Below, in pieces: positions 1 through 7,761 of a DNA stretch of 64,000 nucleotides. This DNA is from Paenibacillus pabuli NBRC 13638 (GTDB lineage: Bacteria > Bacillota > Bacilli > Paenibacillales > Paenibacillaceae), in assembly GCF_001514495.1 (NCBI RefSeq), contig NZ_BCNM01000006.1:1-64000 (forward strand). The letters are read 5' to 3'. The notes beneath the pieces were generated by a model, which did not search any database, was not told where the DNA came from, and worked only from the letters and a program-made list of their open reading frames with translations. The translations under genes were made by a program, and so were the position numbers. The stretch's first letter is position 1. The number at the start of each line of letters is the position of its first letter.

Positions 1-11
1 CATGGTATCAT

Positions 12-49
12 CAAAAAGAGCTCTTGCTTACTGCAAGGGCTCTTTTTGA
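12..49 (+). terminator. Rho-independent terminator of an upstream gene
   Basis: The inverted repeat CAAAAAGAGCTCTTGC / GCAAGGGCTCTTTTTG surrounds a five-base loop and runs into T residues. It would end transcription of a gene lying left of the window and insulates the pentapeptide-repeat gene that follows. Confidence 0.8.
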
Positions 50-86
50 TATAGTAATTTCAAACAAGAAAATAGTGGGAGGACTT

Positions 87-725
87 ATGAAAAATAAAAT
101 AGAAACGCCAAAGATTCCCCTGGAGCTTGAAGACTTATCGTTAGCCATAGAAGCATGGGAGAGTAAAGAAGAAATCAAGCATGGGCGATTCAGTAATATC
201 TCGATTGAGTATCAGAGTGCCAGCAGGGTGTCTTTCGATAAAGTGGTCTTTGAGAACGTGATCTTCAGCCAGTCCTCTCTTCCAGAGATCGAGCTTACTG
301 ATGTGATTTTTGATAAATGTGATTTGTCCAATATGGATTTTAACGGTTCTTTTCTTCATCGGACAGAATTTAGAAACTGTAAATTGCTTGGTACTAATTT
401 TGCAAATAGCAGGCTCCAAAATGTAAGCTTTCAAGGTTGTGTAGCGGACCTTTCTTTATTTCGATTCTCCAAGTTCAAACAGGTGAAATACACGGAATGT
501 TCTCTGGTGAGTGGCGATTTCTTTCAAGCTACACCTCAAAAACTGGAGTTTTCAGAATGCAATATAGACCAAGCTCTTATGTCAGGTGTTAAGCTTAAGG
601 GAGTGGACCTTAGTGATTGTAGCTTTGAAAGGTTACAAGTGGATATTGAGGACCTGGATGGATGCATCATCTCAGATGCTCAGGCAGCCTCATTCGTTGG
701 TTTATTAGGCTTAATTGTAAAGTAG
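87..725 (+). CDS. Pentapeptide-repeat protein
   Basis: The product is about 212 residues and is built almost entirely of degenerate A(D/N)LXX-type five-residue units, such as CDLSNMDF and CKLLGTNF, which fold into a right-handed quadrilateral beta-helix. The ATG at 87 is chosen over the earlier in-frame start because GGGAGGA lies just upstream at 77-83. The C-terminal stretch (DAQA followed by a hydrophobic LLGL segment) resembles the tail of the McbG/Qnr branch, whose members shield DNA gyrase from inhibitors. That role is only a family possibility. There is no signal peptide, so the protein is probably cytosolic. It stands alone behind a terminator. Confidence 0.8.
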   Translation: MKNKIETPKIPLELEDLSLAIEAWESKEEIKHGRFSNISIEYQSASRVSFDKVVFENVIFSQSSLPEIELTDVIFDKCDLSNMDFNGSFLHRTEFRNCKLLGTNFANSRLQNVSFQGCVADLSLFRFSKFKQVKYTECSLVSGDFFQATPQKLEFSECNIDQALMSGVKLKGVDLSDCSFERLQVDIEDLDGCIISDAQAASFVGLLGLIVK

Positions 726-867
726 CTGTGCCCTGCTTGACTCGTATTGAGAGATGGAGTTCATTATTTCTTCTGCCGCATGTTTGATTATGTGCTTAAA
801 CTTTGTTTAAATGAAGAGATCAACGAATGAACAATTTCATGCTTTCAATGATAAAAGGAGGCGTATA

Positions 868-1473
868 ATGAAAAGGGCTCTGGTTATTGGAGGAAATGGG
901 ACCTTAGGCAAGGCTGTTGTTGCGAAGCTTAAAGAATACTCCGTTGAGGTCATTACAGCCGGCAGGCAATCCGGAGATTATCAGGTGGATATGACTTCGA
1001 CAGAGAGTATTACAGCCCTCTTTGAAACGGTAACTAATATTGATTACGTTATTGTTGCTGCAGGTCAGACCCATTATGCGAAATTGGAAGAACTGACACC
1101 TGAGAACAACATGATTAGCGTACAGGGCAAATTACTCGGTCAGGTGAATATCGTATTGATTGGGCAGCACTACATCAACGATAAGGGGAGTTTTACGCTG
1201 GTCAGTGGCATTATACAGGACCATCCCATTCTGAAAGGTGCATCCAGTGCTATGGTTAATGGTGCTATTGATTCGTTTGCCAAAGCAGCAGCCTATGAGT
1301 TGCCCCGAGGGATACGTCTGAATTCGGTTAGTCCTAACCTATTTGTTGAATCAGCGGAGAAATATAAAGGTGTGTTTATCGGATTTAATCCGGTCCCTGT
1401 GGAGCGGGTCGCCAATACCTTTATTCAGAGTGCGCTTGGGATCGAAACAGCCCAGACCTTCAAAATATACTAA
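868..1473 (+). CDS. Short-chain dehydrogenase/reductase
   Basis: This is a roughly 201-residue cytosolic Rossmann-fold oxidoreductase of the SDR family. The N-terminal GGNGTLGKAV is the glycine-rich dinucleotide site. The mid-protein region VSGIIQDHP..GASSAMVNGAIDSFAKAA replaces the classical YxxxK triad with a less standard sequence, as in short SDRs related to YwnB/YdfG-like reductases. The ATG at 868 is supported by AAAGGAGG at 854-861; the longer reading from 811 lacks a ribosome site. Substrate is unknown. It ends in a hairpin terminator at 1495-1535 and does not appear to be in an operon. Confidence 0.8.
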   Translation: MKRALVIGGNGTLGKAVVAKLKEYSVEVITAGRQSGDYQVDMTSTESITALFETVTNIDYVIVAAGQTHYAKLEELTPENNMISVQGKLLGQVNIVLIGQHYINDKGSFTLVSGIIQDHPILKGASSAMVNGAIDSFAKAAAYELPRGIRLNSVSPNLFVESAEKYKGVFIGFNPVPVERVANTFIQSALGIETAQTFKIY

Positions 1474-1494
1474 CTATAACGAATAGTACAATAT

Positions 1495-1535
1495 AAAGGA
1501 GATCAGCAGAATGGTTCTGTTGATCTCCTTTTGTT
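1495..1535 (+). terminator. Rho-independent terminator after the SDR gene
   Basis: AAAGGAGATCAGCAGA and its complement TCTGTTGATCTCCTTT form a long stem around a short ATGGT loop and end in T-rich sequence. It sits between convergent genes and could work in both directions. Confidence 0.8.
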
Positions 1536-1562
1536 TTGGTTGAAATGGAATTTAGGCGGCGA

Positions 1563-2423
1563 CTAGTATCTTTCTAAGATGAGCTGAGTTTTCAGGCCAT
1601 CGGCAGGAATGAGCCAATTTTTGTTCTGGAGCACTTGCATCAGTTGGGTACGCAGACCGGAAACAGCTGTAGCATCTGTTGTTTTGAAAGAGATCTCGAC
1701 CACATTCTCTACACCGGTGCCTGCTGCGTTACGAATCGGCCATACTTCAAGGGTGAGTTCTTGTCCATTCCATGTGCCTTCAAAACGTTGGAACGTTACC
1801 GGGCCGTAGGCACGGGATGCCGTGAGTTGTTGTTTACCCCAGTTGGAGGAGGACCAATTTTTTAATTTGCCAGGCAGCTTGTCCAATAACATGCTCAAAG
1901 CTTCCTGCTGTGATGGAAGTTGTACGCCTGCAGCTTGGGTATCCACTTTTTTAGTGTTGGAGAAGCTCAATGTTTGTTTACCATATCCCCAGTCAATTTC
2001 AGCCTCATAGTTATCATCTGACGCATCAAATCCCTCTTGGTTAGCCAGAGTCAGCGCCGCATTAACATCACCATTGATGACAGGATAGCGCTTTTTATAC
2101 GTCAGCTCATAATTGTTCTTGTCATCTTTCTTCCGAAAACGAACATCCCATCCCGCTTGATTCAGATTCAGGGAATTGGTATCGAAATACTCTGCGCTAA
2201 TGTTTCTTGCTGTGGAGCTCAAGCCAAGTGTCTGAATGACTTCACTGCGTGGTGTCCCATCTGTGTTCAATACTAGCTCCGGCTTAGCCAGGAACTTCAC
2301 TTCATAAGCAGGAACAGCATTGGCTGCAGCAGAAGCTTGTGGTGCTTCCAGAAACGTCAGTCCACTTCCCAATGTCACGATGCTTAGCATGAATGAGGCG
2401 GTTACCTTTTTCCATTTTTTCAA
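1563..2423 (-). CDS. Exported CYTH-like (triphosphate tunnel fold) protein
   Basis: The product is about 286 residues with a clear signal peptide (KKWKK, hydrophobic stretch, QASAAANA cleavage region). The mature part begins with YEVKFLAKPEL and continues with YFDT..LNLNQAGWDVRFRKK and YELTYKKRY, then YEAEIDW. These match the charged alternating strands and the YYDT..L..AGW(A)LR(I/V)R signature of CYTH domains, which bind triphosphates or polyphosphate in an eight-stranded tunnel. The TTG at 2423 is preferred to the TTG at 2429 because AGGGAGTG at 2438-2431 then has a normal spacing of seven. CYTH proteins are usually cytosolic, so the secretion signal is unusual. Substrate is unknown. Confidence 0.75.
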   Translation of the reverse strand: MKKWKKVTASFMLSIVTLGSGLTFLEAPQASAAANAVPAYEVKFLAKPELVLNTDGTPRSEVIQTLGLSSTARNISAEYFDTNSLNLNQAGWDVRFRKKDDKNNYELTYKKRYPVINGDVNAALTLANQEGFDASDDNYEAEIDWGYGKQTLSFSNTKKVDTQAAGVQLPSQQEALSMLLDKLPGKLKNWSSSNWGKQQLTASRAYGPVTFQRFEGTWNGQELTLEVWPIRNAAGTGVENVVEISFKTTDATAVSGLRTQLMQVLQNKNWLIPADGLKTQLILERY

Positions 2424-2568
2424 AACCAATCACTCCCTAGGCTGGATTAACGTACAGACTCACTTTATCGCCTGAGTATATGAAAGCGATTAAATGGAAG
2501 CGCTCATTGCGTTAACCCTGCATAGATTTGATGAATGCCAAGCGAGAGTTTATATGGGACAGGGGGGA

Positions 2569-3477
2569 TCATGAACTGAAAACAGAGAAGCTGTGACTCA
2601 TATCCCGCAAAACTTCTTTGAAGCGATCGACTTGAACGGAAGGATGACGATCTTTATTGTGGACGGTGTAAATATGCCGCGGAGCTTGCTCCCCCGGAAT
2701 AGGGAGGGCCTTGATCAGCCCGTGCTGCTCTTCCCACTTTACTGCCATTCGTGACATGAATGAGATATGACCGCCGAGTAAAACCAACTGCTTAATTGCC
2801 TCCAGAGAATCCATCTCAACGGTGCTTCGCAAACGAATATCATGTTGCTCCAGCCATTGGTTGGTTAAACGGCGGGTACTGGATTCATCCCCATGCAGCG
2901 CAAAAGGAACCTGTGCCATATGTTCAGGTTTCAGCACATCCCTCTGAGCCAAGGCATGCTGGGGAGAGCAGATTAATACCAGATCATCCTCACATAGTGT
3001 TTCTGCTTGAAGTACCGGACCCACAAAAGGCTCTGAGGAGATCACCCCCAGATCAATCTGGTGACGGATCAGCATTTCACGGATAACGGGTGAAGGCTTG
3101 ACTGATAACATCATTCGAATACCGGGGAATTCCTGAGAAAATGTATTCAAAATAGGCGGCAACAGATACGTTGCAGGTACATAGCTCGCTCCAATGTGCA
3201 GGGTGCCCCGATAGAGGCTGTCATATTCCTGTACTACCCGGCGCGCCTCCTGGGTCAGGGCATTGATTTTGACGGAATAATGTAAAAGGGCTTGTCCAGC
3301 CTCGGTGAGAAATGTCTTTCCACTGCGAGATTCAAATAATCGCACCCCCATCTCTTCCTCCAAAGACTTCATATGAAAGGTAACAGTAGGCTGCTTGATG
3401 CCGAGAAGTTCGGCCACGCTGGTCATATGATGATGCTTATCAATAAGTTCAACAATTTGCAGTTTAATCAGGTTCAA
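2569..3477 (-). CDS. LysR-family transcriptional regulator
   Basis: This is a LysR-type regulator of about 302 residues. The N-terminal winged helix-turn-helix reads SVAELLGIKQPTVTFHMKSLEEEMG, followed by the linker and a two-lobed effector domain beginning at GTLHIGASYVPATYLLPP. The open frame runs up to 3552, but that start has no ribosome site. The TTG at 3477, downstream of GAGAGGAG at 3496-3489, gives the family's typical length and N terminus (NLIKLQIVEL). It is divergent from an ABC importer operon, the classical LysR layout, so it probably controls that operon. A 15-bp palindrome at 3519-3533 lies in the divergent gap. The effector is unknown. Confidence 0.88.
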   Translation of the reverse strand: MNLIKLQIVELIDKHHHMTSVAELLGIKQPTVTFHMKSLEEEMGVRLFESRSGKTFLTEAGQALLHYSVKINALTQEARRVVQEYDSLYRGTLHIGASYVPATYLLPPILNTFSQEFPGIRMMLSVKPSPVIREMLIRHQIDLGVISSEPFVGPVLQAETLCEDDLVLICSPQHALAQRDVLKPEHMAQVPFALHGDESSTRRLTNQWLEQHDIRLRSTVEMDSLEAIKQLVLLGGHISFMSRMAVKWEEQHGLIKALPIPGEQAPRHIYTVHNKDRHPSVQVDRFKEVLRDMSHSFSVFSS

Positions 3478-3518
3478 CGAATCCAACACTCCTCTCAGGT
3501 AACTTTGAATCACCTTAT

Positions 3519-3533
3519 ATAGATTTAATCTAT
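3519..3533. promoter_or_regulatory. Candidate LysR binding palindrome
   Basis: ATAGATT-T-AATCTAT is a perfect 7-1-7 inverted repeat that fits the T-N11-A rule for LysR boxes. It lies between the favoured start of the LysR gene and the divergent ABC importer. Operator function is inferred from position and symmetry only. Confidence 0.5.
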
Positions 3534-3647
3534 GAACATCAACAGAATTCATCTAAAAAGTTAATTCCAATTTTACATTTCTAACATACAACTCGCGAAA
3601 GCGGACGTTAGACTGAGAACAGTACAAGAAGACAGGCAGGGATGCTT

Positions 3648-4664
3648 ATGAAAATGGAAATTAGGGGAATTCAAAAATCATTCAATCGCACTCCTGCGCT
3701 GCTGCCCACAGATTTAACGCTTCAGCATGGACAGTTTACGACGCTGCTCGGCCCATCCGGCTGCGGTAAAACAACGTTGCTGCGCATGCTGGCAGGGCTG
3801 GAGCAGCCGGATGCGGGGGAAATCGTCGCGGATGGCAAGAGTTTCTACTCGGCGACGAAGCGAATAGATGTACCGACACATAAGCGTAATCTGGGCATGG
3901 TGTTTCAGGATTTTGCATTATGGCCGCATATGACAGTATACGAAAATGTGGCGTTCGGTCTGAAAGCCGGAAAGCAGAAGTTGGATCTGCGCCAAAAGGT
4001 GACCGAAGCACTTGGCATGGTACGCCTGCAAGGCATGGAGAATCGTTATCCTCATCAGCTGTCGGGAGGACAGCAGCAGCGGGTTGCTTTTGCCAGAGCG
4101 GTAGCAGTAAGACCGGGGATTATCCTGTTCGATGAGCCACTAAGTGCACTCGATGCTGTGCTGCGGGAAGAGATGCGGATTGAGATGATGTCATTGGTAC
4201 GGGACATGGGACTGACAGCATTGTACGTCACCCATGATCAGGTTGAGGCGATGTCGATGTCGGATGAGATTGTGGTGATGGAGAAGGGGCGGATATTGCA
4301 AAAGGGAACCCCGGAAACGATCTACGCATCACCAAGCGATCCCTTTGTTGCTTCGTTTATCGGAAAGTCTAACTGGCTTACGCCTAATCAGTCCATGGTG
4401 AGACCGGAACATGTCTCCTGGAGCAAAACAGGTCATGATGATCTGTGTTATCAAGCGGTGGTGCTCAGCGTCAGTTATGTAGGAGAGCGTTATGAAATTC
4501 GGATGCAAATGGAGGGGCTGGGTGTATGGACAGCCTATTTGGATCGAAGAGTACGCGTAGGGGAGAAGGTTCAGCTCTATGTAGCCCCGGAGCGGATCTG
4601 CCGAATGAACGGGCATGAGACGCCGAATGTGAAACCGAGAGAATTCATAGCAGCAGCCAACTAA
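3648..4664 (+). CDS. ABC importer ATP-binding protein (FbpC/PotA-like)
   Basis: This cytosolic ATPase of about 338 residues energises the importer encoded by the next two genes. Visible motifs are Walker A GPSGCGKTT, the Q-loop MVFQDFALWPHMTV, the signature LSGGQQQR, Walker B ILFDEPLSALD and the switch histidine in YVTHDQVEAMS. A C-terminal regulatory TOBE-like domain follows (residues about 240-338). The FALWPHMTV sequence is typical of the ferric-iron, polyamine, thiamine and 2-aminoethylphosphonate importer group. Three in-frame ATGs lie close together; 3648 fits the AGGCAGGG ribosome site best. No Fur box is visible upstream, which argues against iron as the substrate. Confidence 0.9.
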   Translation: MKMEIRGIQKSFNRTPALLPTDLTLQHGQFTTLLGPSGCGKTTLLRMLAGLEQPDAGEIVADGKSFYSATKRIDVPTHKRNLGMVFQDFALWPHMTVYENVAFGLKAGKQKLDLRQKVTEALGMVRLQGMENRYPHQLSGGQQQRVAFARAVAVRPGIILFDEPLSALDAVLREEMRIEMMSLVRDMGLTALYVTHDQVEAMSMSDEIVVMEKGRILQKGTPETIYASPSDPFVASFIGKSNWLTPNQSMVRPEHVSWSKTGHDDLCYQAVVLSVSYVGERYEIRMQMEGLGVWTAYLDRRVRVGEKVQLYVAPERICRMNGHETPNVKPREFIAAAN

Positions 4665-4917
4665 CCATATGAGTACATGATCTGGGGAACGGGATATGGC
4701 CATGAGTGAAAAATTGAACGGTATCATTAACAGAATCATGAACAGGATTATGGAGTAATGGATCGCCTTGGAGGCAACATTGGTCTGTTCAACCAAGGAA
4801 AGGTACACGTTATCGGAAGTAGCGAGAATAGTGACCATAGCGGGATGGCTTAACTGGCAGGAGCGTTTGGGAAAAGCAGTCACAAATATAATCAGAAACC
4901 AAGGGAGATGGAATGAG

Positions 4918-5994
4918 ATGTTGGGTATGAAAACACGGAAAAGAAGCGCAATGCTTTTATTGTCAGCGGTAATGAGTATCAGTTTGTTCGGATGTAGTAC
5001 AGGTAATTCAACAACCGGGAATGCCGGTCAAGCTGCAGGGGAAGGCAGTACGGCGACTGCATCGGCGGAAACGACAAAACCAACCGGCGGTAAGCTGGTA
5101 TTGTACAGTGCAGGACCTCAGAAGCTGGCGGATAACATCATCAGCGGATTTACAGCCAAGACAGGCATTGAAGTGGAGATGTTCCAGGGCACGACAGGCA
5201 AAATTCTCGCACGCATGGAAGCGGAAAAATCCAACCCGGTAGCGGACGTTGTTATCCTGGCCTCCCTGCCTTCGGCACAAGCACTGAAAGCGGATGGACT
5301 GACACTCCCGTATCCTGACGCCGAGAATGCAGACAAGCTGAACAAGGATTGGTCGGATGCCGAAGGCAACTATTTTAGCTCCAGTGCTTCGGCACTCGGC
5401 ATTGTCTACAATACGAAGCTGGTGTCCACGCCACCAACCAGTTGGGCTGAGCTTGCAACACCTGCCTGGAAAGATGTTGTGAACATTCCTGATCCTACAC
5501 TGTCCGGTTCCGCACTGGACTTCATTACAGGATACCTGAGTGTAAATGGAGATAAGGGTTGGGACTTGCTGGACAGTTACAAAGCGAATGGTGTAGCGAT
5601 GGCAGGAGCGAATCAGGAAGCACTTGATCCGGTCATTACCGGGGCGAAGAGCATCGTAGCAGCTGGTGTGGACTACATGGCGTATTCCTCCAAAGCCAAA
5701 GGTGAACCGCTGGACATCGTATATCCAGAGGAAGGGACTGTAATCAGTCCAAGACCGGCAGCGATTCTGAAATCCAGCCAGAATGTGGAGAATGCCAAGA
5801 CGTTTATCGACTACCTGTTGTCCGATGAGGCACAGAAGCTCGTTGCAGATGCTTATCTGATTCCGGGACGTGAAGACATCGAGGCGACTAACCGGGCGAA
5901 TCTGAAGGATATCCCGCAGCTTAAAGTGGATTGGAACTGGATGAGTGAACACGGAGATGAGACAGCGGCACGTTTCTCCGAGACTTTTAAATAA
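4918..5994 (+). CDS. ABC importer substrate-binding lipoprotein
   Basis: This extracellular solute-binding protein of about 358 residues is anchored by a lipid. The signal peptide ends in the lipobox LFGC, followed by a Ser/Thr-rich linker. The mature protein begins KLVLYSAGPQKLADNI and continues with a two-lobed binding fold of the FbpA/PhnS type. The paired tyrosines that hold iron in FbpA are not apparent, so iron is doubtful. The C-terminal PEEGTVISPRPAAILK segment resembles phosphonate and polyamine binders. The ATG at 4918 has GGGAG at 4903-4907 and gives a proper lipoprotein signal; the frame open from 4768 adds an implausible N terminus. The 253-base gap to the ATPase gene holds no convincing gene. 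Confidence 0.88.
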   Translation: MLGMKTRKRSAMLLLSAVMSISLFGCSTGNSTTGNAGQAAGEGSTATASAETTKPTGGKLVLYSAGPQKLADNIISGFTAKTGIEVEMFQGTTGKILARMEAEKSNPVADVVILASLPSAQALKADGLTLPYPDAENADKLNKDWSDAEGNYFSSSASALGIVYNTKLVSTPPTSWAELATPAWKDVVNIPDPTLSGSALDFITGYLSVNGDKGWDLLDSYKANGVAMAGANQEALDPVITGAKSIVAAGVDYMAYSSKAKGEPLDIVYPEEGTVISPRPAAILKSSQNVENAKTFIDYLLSDEAQKLVADAYLIPGREDIEATNRANLKDIPQLKVDWNWMSEHGDETAARFSETFK

Positions 5995-6075
5995 GCCAGT
6001 GTTATGACGAGCAAATCGAGCAGCTAGAGTGAAGAGAAGATTGTCTTGTGGAAGTCATGTGAGGTGAAAATCGTA

Positions 6076-7761
6076 GTGAAACCTGTTGGAGTAGACAACA
6101 ACCGTATTTTTCGGAGAGTGGGCGTGATTCTGGCCCTCTTTCTGCTGACGATAAGCATTGGTGTACCGCTCTTGCTGATTTTCTGGCAAAGCGTATATCC
6201 GGATGGGCAATGGGATTGGATGGCTCCGATTCGGACCATTACCGGCCATCATTTATCCGGGGTGCTGCTGAATTCCGTCTGGCTGGGGATCTGCGTGGTA
6301 GCTGTAACAACGCTGCTGGCATTGCCACTGGCCTGGATGATGGCGAAGACCCGCATGGGTCAGCATCGCTGGGTGGACGTGATCCTGATGATTCCGTTCA
6401 TGACCCCGCCGTATATCGGCTCCATGGGATGGATCCTGTTTATGCAAAAAGGGGGATACCTGCAGCAATGGGTGCCCTCCGCTGCGAGCTGGAGTGAGTT
6501 GTTCTTCAGCTTCTGGGGCATGGTGCTCATTATGAGCCTGCATCTGTTCCCCTTCCTGTATCTGTTGCTTCGGGATGCCATCATTCGCATTGGAGGCAAT
6601 CTGGAAGAAGCGGGAGCGGTGCACGGAGCACGTGCAGGATACCGGTTCAGACGCATTATTTTACCACTGCTGCTATCTTCCTACGGTATGGGGATTATGC
6701 TTGTTTTTGTCAAAACGATTGCAGAGTTCGGAACGCCAGCAACCTTCGGACGCAAGATTGGCTATTATGTCATGACCTCTGAGATTCACAAGTATATCTC
6801 CAGTTGGCCGATTGACTTTGGCAAGGCAACCTCGCTCGCATCGGTGCTGCTGTCGGTCTGTCTGGTGATGTGGTACATGCAGTCTGCCATGAGTCGAAAG
6901 TTCACGTACCGTCTGGTAGGGGGCAAGGGGCAGAGATCCAAACGATACTCCCTACGCGGCGGGGCGGGTTGGTTGTGTGGGCTATATCTCGCGTTGCTGC
7001 TGATTCTGTCGGTGGGCATTCCGTATTTCTCCATTATTGCAGCATCGACCATGAAGCTGCGAGGCGCAGGATTGTCCTTCGACAATCTGACGCTGGATCA
7101 TTACCGGGAATTGCTGTCCTGGGGATCAGTCAGTATGAAAGCAATCGGGAACAGTCTGGGGCTGTCACTGGCAGCTTCGACGGTTGCGGTTATGATCGGT
7201 ACAGGTTTGGCACTGACGATTGGTAAATCGTCTTCCTTGATGCAGCGTGTCATTGACCTGTTCAGTCTGCTGCCGAATACGGTGCCTGGCATTGTCATGG
7301 TGGTGGGTCTCATCCTGTTCTGGAATTCACCATGGATGCCGTTCACCCTGTACAACTCGTACGGAATGGTTGTTCTGACGTATGTGGTGCTCTTCTTGCC
7401 GTACACGGTACAGTATGTCAAATCAAGCTTCACCCAGATAGACGGAACGTTGTTCCAGGCGGGTCAGGTCTTTGGCGGAAGACCGCTGTATATTCTGCGG
7501 CGCATTCTTCTACCATTGATCATTCCCGGCATGCTGGCAGGGTGGATGATGACATTCACTATTGCCACCCGGGAACTGGTAGGATCACTGTTGATTTTGC
7601 CTCCATCGATGCAGACATCGGCTACCTATATTTTTGCTCAATTTGAACAAGGTCAGGTGTCATTGGGAATGGCGATGGCCGTGGTTACTGTCGGTATGAC
7701 GGTACTGATGCTGCTCGGCATTGAAGTTCTGAATTCGAAGAGAAAGTGGAATGCATCATGA
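6076..7761 (+). CDS. ABC importer permease, two fused domains (FbpB-like)
   Basis: This inner-membrane permease of about 561 residues carries two copies of the binding-protein-dependent transport domain in one chain. Each half shows the EAA-type coupling loop, EEAGAVHGARAGYRFRRI in the first and FQAGQVFGGRPLYILRRI in the second. About twelve transmembrane segments are visible. Such fusions are typical of FbpB-type importers, so no second permease gene is needed. The GTG at 6076 is chosen because GTGAGGTG at 6059-6066 precedes it; the frame extends to a TTG at 6046. Its stop codon overlaps the start of the metallo-hydrolase gene (ATGA), indicating translational coupling. Confidence 0.88.
   Translation: MKPVGVDNNRIFRRVGVILALFLLTISIGVPLLLIFWQSVYPDGQWDWMAPIRTITGHHLSGVLLNSVWLGICVVAVTTLLALPLAWMMAKTRMGQHRWVDVILMIPFMTPPYIGSMGWILFMQKGGYLQQWVPSAASWSELFFSFWGMVLIMSLHLFPFLYLLLRDAIIRIGGNLEEAGAVHGARAGYRFRRIILPLLLSSYGMGIMLVFVKTIAEFGTPATFGRKIGYYVMTSEIHKYISSWPIDFGKATSLASVLLSVCLVMWYMQSAMSRKFTYRLVGGKGQRSKRYSLRGGAGWLCGLYLALLLILSVGIPYFSIIAASTMKLRGAGLSFDNLTLDHYRELLSWGSVSMKAIGNSLGLSLAASTVAVMIGTGLALTIGKSSSLMQRVIDLFSLLPNTVPGIVMVVGLILFWNSPWMPFTLYNSYGMVVLTYVVLFLPYTVQYVKSSFTQIDGTLFQAGQVFGGRPLYILRRILLPLIIPGMLAGWMMTFTIATRELVGSLLILPPSMQTSATYIFAQFEQGQVSLGMAMAVVTVGMTVLMLLGIEVLNSKRKWNAS

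Noticed and set aside
4702..4758. An 18-codon frame between the ATPase and lipoprotein genes (MSEKLNGIINRIMNRIME)
   Set aside because: Only a weak ribosome site and no supporting context; chance frames of this size are common.
5008..5952. Long reverse frame of 314 codons opposite the lipoprotein gene
   Set aside because: It is a shadow of a strongly supported lipoprotein gene; no ribosome site and cysteine-rich, non-protein-like composition.
3642..5994. Calling the first importer a ferric-iron system
   Set aside because: The ATPase resembles FbpC, but the lipoprotein lacks the expected paired tyrosines, no Fur box is visible upstream and the divergent regulator is LysR-type, so the substrate is left open.
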